Counted from the first letter of the stretch, positions 22,953 through 33,468 are shown. The stretch: DNA of 64,000 nucleotides from an uncultured Christensenella sp. (GCA_910577995.1 CAJTND010000001.1:310001-374000); one strand, 5' to 3'. The notes: a model not told the origin generated them from the sequence alone. Numbers and translations: made by a program.

Positions 22953-22981
22953 ATTATAGCCTGCCGACAAAAACTTCGCAA
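22953..22981 (-). promoter_or_regulatory. Promoter giving a predicted leaderless minD mRNA
   Basis: TTGCGA (22976-22981), a 17-bp spacer and a perfect TATAAT (22953-22958). ATCGGT is the only sequence between the -10 box and the ATG, so transcription should begin at the start codon. No Shine-Dalgarno sequence is present. Confidence 0.75.
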
Positions 22982-23020
22982 GAGGAAATTTGTACTGTTT
23001 TGTCGTAATATCCAAATAAT

Positions 23021-23051
23021 AAAAAAATTCCCCGCGCCGAACGGTACGGGG
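23021..23051 (-). terminator. Strong intrinsic terminator between mreB and minD
   Basis: On the minus strand CCCCG-TA-CCG pairs with CGG-CG-CGGGG around a TT turn, then AA and seven Ts follow. It lies about 30 bp after the mreB stop and separates mreB from the independently promoted minD unit. Confidence 0.85.
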
Positions 23052-23081
23052 TATCTTGCATAGCGTCGAGCCTGCTTCGGC

Positions 23082-24083
23082 TTACGCCTGTCTTACTATA
23101 TCCTCTAAAAGATACGGGTCGGAAAGCAGCATGCCCGCGCCCGCGATGACCGCGTAATGCGGATCTTGCGGTATGCGGATATTAAGTCCGAGGCTCTCGC
23201 TCATCATCGCGGCGAGCCCGGGTATGTTCGCGCCGCCGCCGACTACGGTTATACCGCTCTTTTGTATTTCCGTCGCCACCGCGGGCGAGCACGAATTGAT
23301 AACGCCCGATACGGCGTCGATAATGTTCTTGTAATAGACCTGTATCGCGCCGTACAGGACCTCTGACGCTATCTCCTGCGTGCGTATGCTCTTTGTTTCG
23401 ATATCGAGTCCGCTCACCGTCATTGCGGCGCAGTCGTTGCGCACGAGGCTGAGGATATTCTCCTTGACCTTGCGCACCGTCGCGAGGTCGGTCTTTAATT
23501 TGTACAAGCCGCAAATGCTGTCGACGAGCGTTCGGTCTATCATGTCTCCGCCGATGTTTATCGAGCAGCCCGTAACGATACCGCAAAGGCTCAAAACGGC
23601 TATCTCCGTCGCGCCGCCGCCTATCGATACTATAAAACCGCCGTAATTGGACTGCACGGGCAGTTCCGTGCCTATCGCCGCGAGCATGACGGAATTTACC
23701 ATTTCCACGTCGTCCACGCCCGCGCCCATCAAGGCTTCTTCGTAGATCTTGCGCTCCTCTACGGTAATGCCCGTCGGCACGCCGAGCACCGCTCGGACCT
23801 TGGGCTTGATGATGTACGACTGCGGCAGTATGCGCTTCATGAACTCATTCATCATCGCGCCCGCCGCGTTCGCGTCTTTTATAACGCCGTCGGTTATCGG
23901 GCGGACTATCCTCGTCCTGTCGGGGGCTTTGCCCATCATGCGGTAAGCGACGTTGCCCACCGCGCGCGCGCCGCCGTCGCCGTATGCGATAACGGACGGC
24001 TCATGCAAGACGATGCCGTTCCCCGATACGAGTATCGAGGTGTACGACGTACCCATGTCAATCGCTATATCCATTTTCGCCAT
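23082..24083 (-). CDS. mreB: Rod-shape-determining actin homologue MreB/Mbl family
   Basis: At 333 residues this is normal MreB length. Actin-fold motifs are the phosphate-1 loop DMGTSYTSILV (about 9-19), phosphate-2 IVSIGGGATEIAVLS (about 157-171) and the adenosine motif VVGGGANIPGLAAMM (about 283-297). VPTGITVEER is a family signature. MreB filaments guide lateral wall synthesis together with MreC, MreD and RodZ. It lies after maf as in Bacillus, but mreC and mreD are not next to it. A strong terminator follows. The coding start overlaps the end of maf by 26 bp, with AGGAG about 10 nt upstream. Confidence 0.92.
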   Translation of the reverse strand: MAKMDIAIDMGTSYTSILVSGNGIVLHEPSVIAYGDGGARAVGNVAYRMMGKAPDRTRIVRPITDGVIKDANAAGAMMNEFMKRILPQSYIIKPKVRAVLGVPTGITVEERKIYEEALMGAGVDDVEMVNSVMLAAIGTELPVQSNYGGFIVSIGGGATEIAVLSLCGIVTGCSINIGGDMIDRTLVDSICGLYKLKTDLATVRKVKENILSLVRNDCAAMTVSGLDIETKSIRTQEIASEVLYGAIQVYYKNIIDAVSGVINSCSPAVATEIQKSGITVVGGGANIPGLAAMMSESLGLNIRIPQDPHYAVIAGAGMLLSDPYLLEDIVRQA

Positions 24084-24702
24084 CGATAATGTTCTCCTCT
24101 ATAAGTTTTTCCAAAGCACCGACGGGCATACCGACTATATTATCGAAGTCGCCGCGTATACCAACGGTGAGCGCGCGTATCGCCGCGTCGGCGATGTTGT
24201 AGCCGCCCGCCTTGTCGAACGGCGCGCCGCTGTCGACGTACTCGCCGACCGTCTTTTCGTCGAAAGCGCCGAACGTGACGAACGAAGTCTCGGACGTTTC
24301 GATTATTTTCTTCCCTACTCGAAAATATACCGCCGTCACGACCTCGTGCGTATTGCCGCAGAGCATGCGCAGCATTTCCATAGCACGTTCGCGCGTGTCC
24401 GGCTTGCCGAGCACGACGTCGTTTATACCGACCGCCGTATCGAAAGCGAGCACGGGCTTATCGGTCGAACGCGCCGCGCTCTCGCCCTTGGCGCGCGCGT
24501 TTGCGGCGGCTGTCGCCTGCGCAGAGCCGAGCGTCCGCTCCTCAACGTCTTGCGGCGCGAACACAGGCGTTATGCGTTCTATCCCGTGCGCCGCGAGCAC
24601 GCGCGCCGTTTCGCCGTCTGGCGTTACATATTTGATCTTGTGCGCAAGCTCGGCGCGGCGCGGCGACGCCGTGGCGAATATTATCTCGACTGTTTTTTTC
24701 AT
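24058..24702 (-). CDS. maf: Maf-family nucleotide pyrophosphatase
   Basis: The product is 214 residues from the ATG at 24702; a TTG two codons earlier is an alternative. It has the Maf signature ATASPRRAEL near the N-terminus, LAFDTAV in the middle and YVDSGAPFDKAGGYNI (about 156-171), matching the conserved Y-x5-P-x-DKAGxY block. Maf proteins hydrolyse dTTP, UTP or modified NTPs to the monophosphate and are linked to septation arrest and house-cleaning. It sits between ppx/gppA and mreB; its position just upstream of mreB is conserved in Bacillus. Confidence 0.93.
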   Translation of the reverse strand: MKKTVEIIFATASPRRAELAHKIKYVTPDGETARVLAAHGIERITPVFAPQDVEERTLGSAQATAAANARAKGESAARSTDKPVLAFDTAVGINDVVLGKPDTRERAMEMLRMLCGNTHEVVTAVYFRVGKKIIETSETSFVTFGAFDEKTVGEYVDSGAPFDKAGGYNIADAAIRALTVGIRGDFDNIVGMPVGALEKLIEENIIDGENGYSD

Positions 24703-24738
24703 TCGCAATAGTCGCGGCGGCGCAACAAGCGGCGGCGC

Positions 24739-26250
24739 TTACAGTATCTCCAAATTCTTCTTGTACGCGCGGGCAAAGTCCGCGCCCGCGCCGAGCGCGT
24801 CTTTTATCTCCAAAGAGCAGTCGCCCTCGACCTCCGTCTTCATGATGACGGAATCGCCGAGCACGTCGCAATTTATAGACTTGACCGAACCCGACATGGA
24901 GCGGTCGAGCGAGTCGGCTATGCGCAGTATCACCGCGAGCCGCATGACTGCGACCATATCCTCTTCCTGCAATATCCCGCTGTATCTGTTCCACTCGTTG
25001 GCGGGTATATCCTCGAGGTTGTGCCCTCTTACGACGAACGACGCGAGCACGAGGTCGCGATGCGATATGCCGTAGAGGTTGGAATTGGTTATAAAGTACG
25101 CGGAATGCTTGTATCTGTCGTAGAAGTTGAGCCGCATGCCCGATTCGTGCAGGAGCGCGGCGACGCGCAGTACGCGCACGTACTGCCGCGGCAGCTTGTG
25201 CAGCACGCGGAGCTGTTTATACAGCTGTATAGCGAGGTTGCACACGTGTTCCGCATGCGGAACGTTGAGATCGTAATAATAAAGCCTCGTATATATGGAA
25301 TGTCCGAGGATGTCGGAAATGGGCTTTTCGAGCGTGGTCGGCACTGCGTGGTTGAACATATACCCTTCGCGTATCCCCGAGCCGGATACCGTCACTTCGT
25401 CGAACTCCGTACAGCCGAAAAAGCTCTTGATGCACGAAAGCGCCGCACAGAAAATATCGGCGCGTTGCGCGGAAAGACCTTTTATCTTGCTCCGCTTTTC
25501 CACGTCGAGTATCTTTATCATGTCGTATATCTTGTCGAACGTTTCCGCGCTCAGCTTGAAGTTGTGCACCATGTCGAGCGGATATTTGTTGATACGCTTG
25601 ACTATGCGCACAAGGTTGCGGAAAGAGCCGCCGACGCCGATGAATTTATAGTCGGGATCGAGTTCTTTGAGCCATTCCACGCCGTTGAACTGGTCGCGCA
25701 TGTACGTTTCTATCATCTGCGCCTGTTGGAGCGGCGTAGTGTTTTCGTTGAAGAGCACGGAAAGATTCATCGTGCCTATCGGCAGACACACGCGGTTGAG
25801 TATCATTCGGCGGTTGTATTGGATGAGCTGTATCGACGAGCCCGAAATATCCATGATAACGCCCTTGGGTATCTCCAAGGAGTTGATGACGCCGTAATAT
25901 ATTTGCGTCGCTTCCTGCTCCTCGGTAAGTACGTTTATCTTAAAGCCGCAGACCGTGTTAACTTCTTCCAGAAAGCTGCGTTGGTTCTTTGCCTTGCGCA
26001 CCGCGTTGGTGGCGAACGCGTACACCTTGTCAACATTGTTTGCGTCGCACAGCTTGCGGAACATTTTCAGCGTCTTTACCGCCTGCGCTATGCGCGCCTG
26101 CTTGAGGTAGCCCTCTCTTTCCATGTCTTGTGCAAGCCGAACAGTCTCCTTCAGCTCGTCGTAAACGACGTAATAACTGTCGTTTATGACGTGTGCCAAC
26201 ACCAGCCGCGCAGAATTAGAACCCAGATCGATTATAGCGATGTTTTTCAA
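24739..26250 (-). CDS. Ppx/GppA exopolyphosphatase / guanosine pentaphosphatase family protein
   Basis: This is 503 residues from TTG 26250. The N-terminal ASKHA-type phosphatase module (about 1-300) has the IIDLGSNSARLVLA phosphate loop, MDISGSSIQLI and VGGSFRNL. The C-terminal part (about 310-500) is an HD-like helical domain (LLHESGMRLNF), as in long GppA/Ppx enzymes. These hydrolyse polyphosphate and/or pppGpp. The first in-frame TTG (26259) lies directly on the AAAGG ribosome site. The TTG at 26248-26250 has 9-nt spacing and gives the canonical MKNIAIIDLGSNS start. A good promoter lies about 60 nt upstream. Confidence 0.9.
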   Translation of the reverse strand: MKNIAIIDLGSNSARLVLAHVINDSYYVVYDELKETVRLAQDMEREGYLKQARIAQAVKTLKMFRKLCDANNVDKVYAFATNAVRKAKNQRSFLEEVNTVCGFKINVLTEEQEATQIYYGVINSLEIPKGVIMDISGSSIQLIQYNRRMILNRVCLPIGTMNLSVLFNENTTPLQQAQMIETYMRDQFNGVEWLKELDPDYKFIGVGGSFRNLVRIVKRINKYPLDMVHNFKLSAETFDKIYDMIKILDVEKRSKIKGLSAQRADIFCAALSCIKSFFGCTEFDEVTVSGSGIREGYMFNHAVPTTLEKPISDILGHSIYTRLYYYDLNVPHAEHVCNLAIQLYKQLRVLHKLPRQYVRVLRVAALLHESGMRLNFYDRYKHSAYFITNSNLYGISHRDLVLASFVVRGHNLEDIPANEWNRYSGILQEEDMVAVMRLAVILRIADSLDRSMSGSVKSINCDVLGDSVIMKTEVEGDCSLEIKDALGAGADFARAYKKNLEIL

Positions 26251-26307
26251 AGTAGACAACCTTTCGGAACACGTACAGCCTACATATTCCCATTTTGTAT
26301 TGTGATA

Positions 26308-26336
26308 ATTATATCATACTTTATTATTGATGTAAA
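26308..26336 (-). promoter_or_regulatory. Sigma-A-type promoter of ppx-maf-mreB
   Basis: TTTACA (26331-26336), a 17-bp spacer and a perfect TATAAT (26308-26313) on the minus strand, leaving a leader of about 50 nt with AAAGG near its end. Confidence 0.75.
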
Positions 26337-26440
26337 GTAGTCATATTGCACAAAATAATTATTTGTTTTTGTACTATTTGACCATAAAAGTCATACATTT
26401 GCAATATACGGCGCACATTCGACAAAAACCGTCAAAACTC

Positions 26441-26469
26441 TTTACTTTTTTTCGTCCGCATGCTAAAAT
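26441..26469 (+). promoter_or_regulatory. Promoter giving a predicted leaderless mRNA (beta-propeller surface protein)
   Basis: TTTACT (26441-26446), a 17-bp spacer and TAAAAT (26464-26469). The ATG at 26477 follows after 7 nt, with no ribosome site. An in-frame ATG at 26471 is only 1 nt from the -10 box and cannot be in this transcript. Confidence 0.65.
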
Positions 26470-26476
26470 AATGTAT

Positions 26477-29116
26477 ATGAAAAACCGCGCGCTCGCTTCA
26501 GCAGCAAAAACAATAACTCCCGCCGTCGCAGCGACGCTTGCGGCGGTAGCGGCGCTCGCGATAGGCGCGCCCGCCGCTTCTCACGCAGAAAATACGGGAA
26601 CGGACGCGGCGCTCGCACCGATCGAGACCGCGTCACAAACGGTCTATCGGTATTTCGACGCGCCCGTCTCGGTATTTGCCGACGCGGGCGGCAGGCTCGT
26701 TGCCGAAAAAGACAGGATAACGGCGGTATCGCCCGATATGACTTTTTCCGTACTGCGCGACGTCGGCGCGGACAAGCTCTACCGCCGCGGCGAGGTGCTC
26801 TACACGCTCGAGGACGGCGCGCTTCGCTCGTACTACGGCGACACCGTAACGACCTTCGGCGAAGCCGCGGCTCTGCCCGACGACGGCGACGACGGCACGC
26901 CGGACGATAACGACAGCATTCGGACCGCCGATCACGAAGTCGACGGATTTATAGACTTTGCGGTCTGCGGCGACAAGCTCTATGCGCTCTCGCCCGACGC
27001 GCTCACAGTTATACCGCTCGGCGAGCTCGCTTTTGCGGACGGCGCGGAAACGGTCGAGCTCGTATCGACGGAGCATCACGCTGTCAAAGCCACGGCGATA
27101 GCCGTCGCGGCGGACGACTGCGCTTATATCGCCGTCGACTCGCCCATATTCAGGAACAAGCAGGACATCGCGCGCGTCGATACGAGCGGCGCAGTCGAAA
27201 CGGTCGTGCCCGAAACAGACAGGCTGTACGCGCTCACTGCGACCGCCGACACGCTATACGCGCTCACGCACGACGCCGTCACCGGCTATGCCGTCGGCAG
27301 CGGCATGACCGTGACGCACAGGCTGACGGGCACGCGCTTTACCGATATTTACGCCGCAACGGACGGGCTGTACGCGCTCGACGCGCTCGACGCGCTGTGC
27401 TTTGTGCCGTTCGGGCTTTCCGACTATACGTTGCTCGCCGCGTCCGCCGCCGATGCGGAAGGCTTCTTCAATATCCCGTCCGCCGCCGCTGTCAAGAACT
27501 CGACGCTATACGTCGCCGACACGGTAAACGGCAGGATAGCCGCCTACGGCGACACGCTCGAATACGTCGGCGGCAAGTTCGACAATCCCGTATCCGTCGC
27601 GAGCGACAGCACAGGCGCGCTGTACGTTGCGCACGGCGGCAACACCGTATCGCGCATCGCCGACGGCGAAACGACGTCGTACACGATAGACGGAGCAATA
27701 CGGAGCGTCGCGGTCGATTCCGATAAAAACATGTACATACTCGCTCGCAACGGCTTGTGGTACGCCAAGCGCGGCGAAACGCCCGTCAAGGTAAGCGACG
27801 TCAAGTACAGAGCGATAACGCTCGGCGTCGGACGCGAGGGGCTTTTCGCGCTCGACGGCGATACCGTAAAGCGTCTTACCGTCGCCGACGGCGCAGTCAC
27901 CGAATTCGATTACGTTACCGTCGGTGCGGACGCTTTTTCGATAGCGGTCGACCTCGACGGCAACGTTTTTGCCCTGTCGCGCACCGCGATAGACAAGTAC
28001 GAGCGCGTTTACGGCGGGAGCAAGACCGAGCGCTTCGAGCTTACGCTCCACGGCGAACCTTACGAACTCGGCTTTACGTCGGGACAGATACTGCTTTCGA
28101 CCGTCGGCAACGCCTTTACCGAGTACGGCGGCGCTATAATAGTCGACACGTACAAACACCGCATGTTCACGGCGGACGGAGCTACGCTCGGCATCAAGCT
28201 CGTGGACAGCTCGGATTACGAAGATCCCAAGCTCGAGGAGAACGACGAGCCTGCCTATTACGGCGAGGGACTCATCCGCGTCGCGCTGTACGACGCACAG
28301 GTCTTTTCCATGCCGACCGAAACAAAGACCGTTTACACCATTGCCGAGGGGCGCAAGGTCATCGTTCCCGAATACGACCTCACCGAATCGCGCGAATACT
28401 CGCTGATACTCATCGACGACCTTTCCGCGGGCAGACTGATAGAGGGGTACGTCTACAAGGACGCGCTGTCCGAGCCTCTCGCCTATTCCGCGCCGCCGTC
28501 AGACGTCGGCACGGTGTATTCCAACGCGACGCCCGTTTACAAATGGCCGAGCCCCAACGCAAAGACGGTAAAGGGATTCAGCGCGGTCGAGCGCAGCACG
28601 CAGTTCAAAGTGCTCGACTTCGTAGAGCCTTACCGCGACGATTACGACAATCTTTGGTACAGGATCAGCATAGCCGAGGAATGCGAGGGGTATATCCTCG
28701 CCGCCAATCTCAGTCTTTTGGACTACGAGCCCGTGTTTATACGCCCCGCTTACAACGCCGAGATAATATCCTACGAAGAAAGCGAGTACGCGCAGGCTTA
28801 TAAGCTGGAAAACGGCGAATATATCCCGCTCGAAGTGACGCTCGACACGGGGACGAAGGTCGAAGTCGTCGGCGTTTACGACACCTCGCTCGAATATACC
28901 GAGGTCAAATACCTCGACGGAAAGCTCGGCACGCTCACCTGCTACGTCAAGACCGTATACCTCAAATACAACGGCGTGAACATCGTGCCGATAGTCGCGA
29001 CGGCAGTCATAATAATAACCGTCGCGCTCGCCGCGATCATCATCGGGCGCGTTGTGTACGTCAAGAAGAAACGGCTGATCACACCGACCGACGAGCGCGG
29101 CAATATGACGGCATAG
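26477..29116 (+). CDS. Secreted membrane-anchored beta-propeller protein with SH3-like region
   Basis: The 879-residue protein has an N-terminal signal sequence: MKNR, then a hydrophobic run ending AAPAASHAEN-like, with possible cleavage after SHA near residue 38. The middle (about 50-580) consists of repeated short beta strands of the form GxLYALxxDxVTxxxxG, typical of NHL/PQQ-type beta-propellers. Residues about 680-755 (YSNATPVYKWPSPNAK ... WYRISIAEECEGYI) look like a bacterial SH3 domain, which often binds peptidoglycan. A transmembrane helix (about 834-857) and a short basic tail end the protein, so most of it faces outward. Binding partners are unknown. It is monocistronic, with its own promoter and terminator. 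Confidence 0.75.
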   Translation: MKNRALASAAKTITPAVAATLAAVAALAIGAPAASHAENTGTDAALAPIETASQTVYRYFDAPVSVFADAGGRLVAEKDRITAVSPDMTFSVLRDVGADKLYRRGEVLYTLEDGALRSYYGDTVTTFGEAAALPDDGDDGTPDDNDSIRTADHEVDGFIDFAVCGDKLYALSPDALTVIPLGELAFADGAETVELVSTEHHAVKATAIAVAADDCAYIAVDSPIFRNKQDIARVDTSGAVETVVPETDRLYALTATADTLYALTHDAVTGYAVGSGMTVTHRLTGTRFTDIYAATDGLYALDALDALCFVPFGLSDYTLLAASAADAEGFFNIPSAAAVKNSTLYVADTVNGRIAAYGDTLEYVGGKFDNPVSVASDSTGALYVAHGGNTVSRIADGETTSYTIDGAIRSVAVDSDKNMYILARNGLWYAKRGETPVKVSDVKYRAITLGVGREGLFALDGDTVKRLTVADGAVTEFDYVTVGADAFSIAVDLDGNVFALSRTAIDKYERVYGGSKTERFELTLHGEPYELGFTSGQILLSTVGNAFTEYGGAIIVDTYKHRMFTADGATLGIKLVDSSDYEDPKLEENDEPAYYGEGLIRVALYDAQVFSMPTETKTVYTIAEGRKVIVPEYDLTESREYSLILIDDLSAGRLIEGYVYKDALSEPLAYSAPPSDVGTVYSNATPVYKWPSPNAKTVKGFSAVERSTQFKVLDFVEPYRDDYDNLWYRISIAEECEGYILAANLSLLDYEPVFIRPAYNAEIISYEESEYAQAYKLENGEYIPLEVTLDTGTKVEVVGVYDTSLEYTEVKYLDGKLGTLTCYVKTVYLKYNGVNIVPIVATAVIIITVALAAIIIGRVVYVKKKRLITPTDERGNMTA

Positions 29117-29136
29117 GTCATTACACCCGATACGGC

Positions 29137-29171
29137 AAAACGGCGAGCACCTAAGGTACGCGCCGTTTTTT
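29137..29171 (+). terminator. Bidirectional intrinsic terminator
   Basis: AAAACGGCG (29137-29145) pairs perfectly with CGCCGTTTT (29161-29169), followed by further Ts. It lies between two convergent genes. On the minus strand the stem is followed by TTTTG, so it can also serve the ssb-like unit. Confidence 0.85.
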
Positions 29172-29197
29172 GTTTCCGTTTATTTATTTATCTACGA

Positions 29198-29848
29198 CTA
29201 TTCTTCGCCGTCGACGGTGGAGGCAACCTCGCTCTCCTTTTTGACGAGCTCGACCGCGCCTATGGAAAACTCGTAGGCAGTGCGGAGCTGCGTACTGCCG
29301 TCCTCGTAGCGTTTTACGTACTGCCGCGACTGTATGCGTCCCGAAACCTCGAGCTTCTGCCCGACGGGCGCATTCTTGATGAGCCGCGCGTTCTTGCCCC
29401 AGGCGATGCACGGTATGTAGTCGGACTTGGAGTACGCACGGTTTACCGCGAGCAGTACGTCGCATATCTCGCGGTTGAAGGGCGTCGTGCGGTAAACGGG
29501 CGGCTTGCAGATATACCCGATGAGCTCCGCCGAGTTGGGATTGACGTCGGACTGCGGCGGCGATATCTCACGCGCAAACACGCTGAGTATGAGCCGCGAC
29601 CGCTCGCCCTCGGGACGGTTGAAGCTGCGGAACTGCCCGACGACGCTTATAAGATCGCCCTCTTTAAGACCGTCCGCGAGCTGTTCCGACACGGTGACGG
29701 GTATCTCGTCGAGATGTTCCGAGAGCCGCGGCACGTCGAGCTTGAACTCGTAAAACTTTTCGCCGTACAGGTCGTGGGAATACTCCACCGACGAGCCTAT
29801 ACGCCCTTGCAAAAAGACGGTGTTGGTCGATCTTGTTTCGTTCTTCAT
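29198..29848 (-). CDS. Single-stranded DNA-binding-type protein with two OB folds
   Basis: This 216-residue protein appears to hold two successive OB folds: NTVFLQGRIGSSVEYSHDLYGEKF... (about 9-95) and AELIGYICKPPVYRTT ... AWGKNARLIKNAPVGQKLEVSGRI (about 106-200). The second is the better SSB match. Canonical SSB has one OB fold and an acidic DDDIPF-type tail. Here the tail is only ESEVASTVDGEE, without the DxPF tip that recruits partners. It may be an accessory SSB or a two-fold variant known in some Clostridia. AAGGAG lies 9 nt upstream, and it follows the deacetylase gene on the same strand by 5 bp. Confidence 0.75.
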   Translation of the reverse strand: MKNETRSTNTVFLQGRIGSSVEYSHDLYGEKFYEFKLDVPRLSEHLDEIPVTVSEQLADGLKEGDLISVVGQFRSFNRPEGERSRLILSVFAREISPPQSDVNPNSAELIGYICKPPVYRTTPFNREICDVLLAVNRAYSKSDYIPCIAWGKNARLIKNAPVGQKLEVSGRIQSRQYVKRYEDGSTQLRTAYEFSIGAVELVKKESEVASTVDGEE

Positions 29849-29853
29849 TGTGT

Positions 29854-30621
29854 TTAACTCCTTATTTGTCTGCCGGTGTGGTCTATTGTATAATTGTCTT
29901 TATAGATAAGCTCGCCCACTGTCTTGAAGGTGAACCCTTTCGCGCGCAGTCCGTCTATTATCGACGGCAGAGCTTCGAGCGTGTGCTTGCCGTCGTTGTG
30001 CATAAGCACTATACTGCCGTTCCTGCAATTCCCGACTATGCGCGAGGTTATCTGCTCCGCCGAAAGGTCCTTCCAATCGAGCGAATCGACGTCCCATTGT
30101 ATGGTGTGCAGTCCCTGCGCTTTCGCCGTGTCGAGCAGCGCATCCGAATAATCGCCGTAAGGCGGACGGAAAAGATCGATCTTCTTGCCCGTAATGCCCT
30201 CTATCAGTTCCTTGGACGTCGAAAGCTCGAGAGCCATCTTGTCCTTTGACAGCTTGGACATGTACGGATGCGTCGCCGAATGTGTGCCTATCTCGATCCT
30301 GTCCGACGCCGCGAGCTTTTTCAGCTCGTCGCGGTACTTATCCGCCCAAAAACTGACGAGGAAAAACGTCGCCTTTGCGTCCTTTTTCTCGACGGTTTCG
30401 AGTATGCCGAGCGTTTTATCCGCGCCCCACGCCGCGTCGAACGTAAGCGCGACAGCCTTTTCGTCCGTTTCCACGGAGTAAATCGGCACTTTCTTCGGGC
30501 TGGTGTTATTGAAGATAGCCGCCGCGCCCGTAAAGTATACCGCCGTCGCCGACAGCGCGAGCACCGCCACGGCTACCGCCGCAAGAATTATAGCAGACCG
30601 TTTGACTACAAAGAACCTCAT
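29854..30621 (-). CDS. Polysaccharide deacetylase, clostridial PdaB-like
   Basis: The 255-residue product starts at ATG 30621 with AGGAGAGG upstream. An N-terminal membrane helix (about 8-30, AIILAAVAVAVLALSA) anchors a NodB-type domain outside the cell. Motifs are ALTFDAAWG (motif 1, with FDAAWG replacing TFDD as in PdaB-type sporulation deacetylases), HSATHP (motif 2 metal histidines), RPPYGDYS (motif 3), DVDSLDW (motif 4) and IVLMHND (motif 5). It would remove N-acetyl groups from peptidoglycan or another amino-polysaccharide. PdaB relatives act in spore cortex formation, but sporulation in this organism is not shown by this gene alone. Confidence 0.88.
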   Translation of the reverse strand: MRFFVVKRSAIILAAVAVAVLALSATAVYFTGAAAIFNNTSPKKVPIYSVETDEKAVALTFDAAWGADKTLGILETVEKKDAKATFFLVSFWADKYRDELKKLAASDRIEIGTHSATHPYMSKLSKDKMALELSTSKELIEGITGKKIDLFRPPYGDYSDALLDTAKAQGLHTIQWDVDSLDWKDLSAEQITSRIVGNCRNGSIVLMHNDGKHTLEALPSIIDGLRAKGFTFKTVGELIYKDNYTIDHTGRQIRS

Positions 30622-30820
30622 TCGGACCTCTCCTATCCTAACATATTTCATTCCGAGTATTTTGTCTTGTTTTGTCGGATGATGTCTTGTTTTATACCCG
30701 ACCGAAACAGGCGCGGCGCGGCGCACGCACCGCCCTTGCAATATACTATTCGGCGCGGAACGGGAATAGACCTCGGCGCGGCTATTACGCCGCCGTCGTT
30801 TCGACAAAAATCGAAAAGGC

Positions 30821-30853
30821 AAAATAAACGCGCCGCCCTAAACGGACGACGCG
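30821..30853 (-). terminator. Intrinsic terminator of degV
   Basis: On the minus strand CGCGTCGTCC pairs with GGGCGGCGCG (two G-U pairs, loop GTTTA), followed by TTTATTTT. It lies about 30 bp after the degV stop codon. Confidence 0.8.
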
Positions 30854-30883
30854 CTTGCGCTTTATTATAATTACGACCAGCCG

Positions 30884-31726
30884 CTACGCTTTCTTCTCCT
30901 TCTCGAACGTGACGATACCGACAGTACCGACGCCGATATGCACGCCGCCGACGGGACACATCGGCTCGACGTCGATATGCGCCATGCCGAACCGCTTAAA
31001 CAGTCTGTCCTTGAGCTGTTCGACCAGCCCGTCGTCGTTGATATACAGCACCCACAGCCGCTCGAACTCGTCGGGCACGCTGTCGACCGCGTACTGCATC
31101 GCGCGCTTTACGCCGAGCGCCTTGGTCAGTATATTCAGGTCGTTGGCTTTGTACTCGAACACGGGCTTGATATTGAGTATGTTGCCTATATGCGATATGA
31201 GCTTGTTAACGCGTCCGCCGCGCGCGAGCTCGGTGAGCGACACGGGCACGAACTTTGTGGAGAACCTGTCGCGTATCTCGAGCGCATAATCGATGACCGC
31301 TTGATAGTCCATGCCGTCCCTGCTTGCGCGGACGAGCTCTTCCAAAAACATAAGAGCCGACGGTCCTGCGTTGTGCGAATCCATTACCGTAAGCTTCTTT
31401 TCGGGATACTGCAACGCCGCAATGTTAGCCGACCCGATAGTGCCGCTCAGTCTGTCGCCTATCGTAAGTATAAGGATCTCGGCGTTCTCGTCCTCGGCAT
31501 ACACCTCGTCGATAGCGTCCTGGAACATACGCGGCGACGGCTGCGATGTTTTGGCAACGCCCTTCGAGCGCGCGCTCTCGCCGTAAAACACCGACCAATC
31601 CTCGCGGTCGCCCTCGACAAACTCGCGCCCGTCAAGCAGCAGTGTCAGTCTTACGATCTTTATCCCGTTCTCCTTCGCGAACTCGCGAGTCACGCCGAAC
31701 GTGGAATCTACTATAAATCTTATCAT
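30884..31726 (-). CDS. degV: DegV-family fatty-acid-binding protein
   Basis: The 280-residue protein has the full DegV layout. The N-terminus is FIVDSTFGVTREF, KTSQPSPRMF is the TSQP lipid-headgroup motif, LTIGDRLSGT is the second conserved loop, and the C-terminal domain ends near HIDVEPMCPVGGVHIGVGTVGIV. DegV (FakB) proteins bind one fatty acid and present it to the FakA kinase for phospholipid synthesis. No fakA is nearby. It is a monocistronic unit with its own promoter and terminator. AGAGG lies 7 nt upstream of the ATG. Confidence 0.93.
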   Translation of the reverse strand: MIRFIVDSTFGVTREFAKENGIKIVRLTLLLDGREFVEGDREDWSVFYGESARSKGVAKTSQPSPRMFQDAIDEVYAEDENAEILILTIGDRLSGTIGSANIAALQYPEKKLTVMDSHNAGPSALMFLEELVRASRDGMDYQAVIDYALEIRDRFSTKFVPVSLTELARGGRVNKLISHIGNILNIKPVFEYKANDLNILTKALGVKRAMQYAVDSVPDEFERLWVLYINDDGLVEQLKDRLFKRFGMAHIDVEPMCPVGGVHIGVGTVGIVTFEKEKKA

Positions 31727-31815
31727 GAAATCCTCTCATACGGTATTTTTTGAATTAGCTCGGCACACAAAGGACATATCGTCCCTTATATATTTATCGC
31801 CTAAACACTGCTTAT

Positions 31816-31844
31816 ATTATACCATCTTTTTGCGCCTCGGTCAA
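31816..31844 (-). promoter_or_regulatory. Sigma-A-type promoter of degV
   Basis: TTGACC (31839-31844), a 17-bp spacer and a perfect TATAAT (31816-31821) on the minus strand, with a leader of about 80 nt. Confidence 0.8.
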
Positions 31845-31974
31845 CCCGGCCGCTCCCGAGCCGTTCACGCACGCGTCTGAAAACGCCCGAAAACCCATAT
31901 TTTAGCCCTAAATTATTACAATATTACCCATTTTAGCTGCGGAATTATCATAACATACCGCCCACACATCGTGT

Positions 31975-33451
<1,477 letters not shown>

Positions 33452-33468
33452 TAACGACTGCACACAAC

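Noticed and set aside
22947..23015. Upstream ATG start for minD
   Set aside because: The extension has no MinD homology and contains the -35 and -10 boxes of the promoter.
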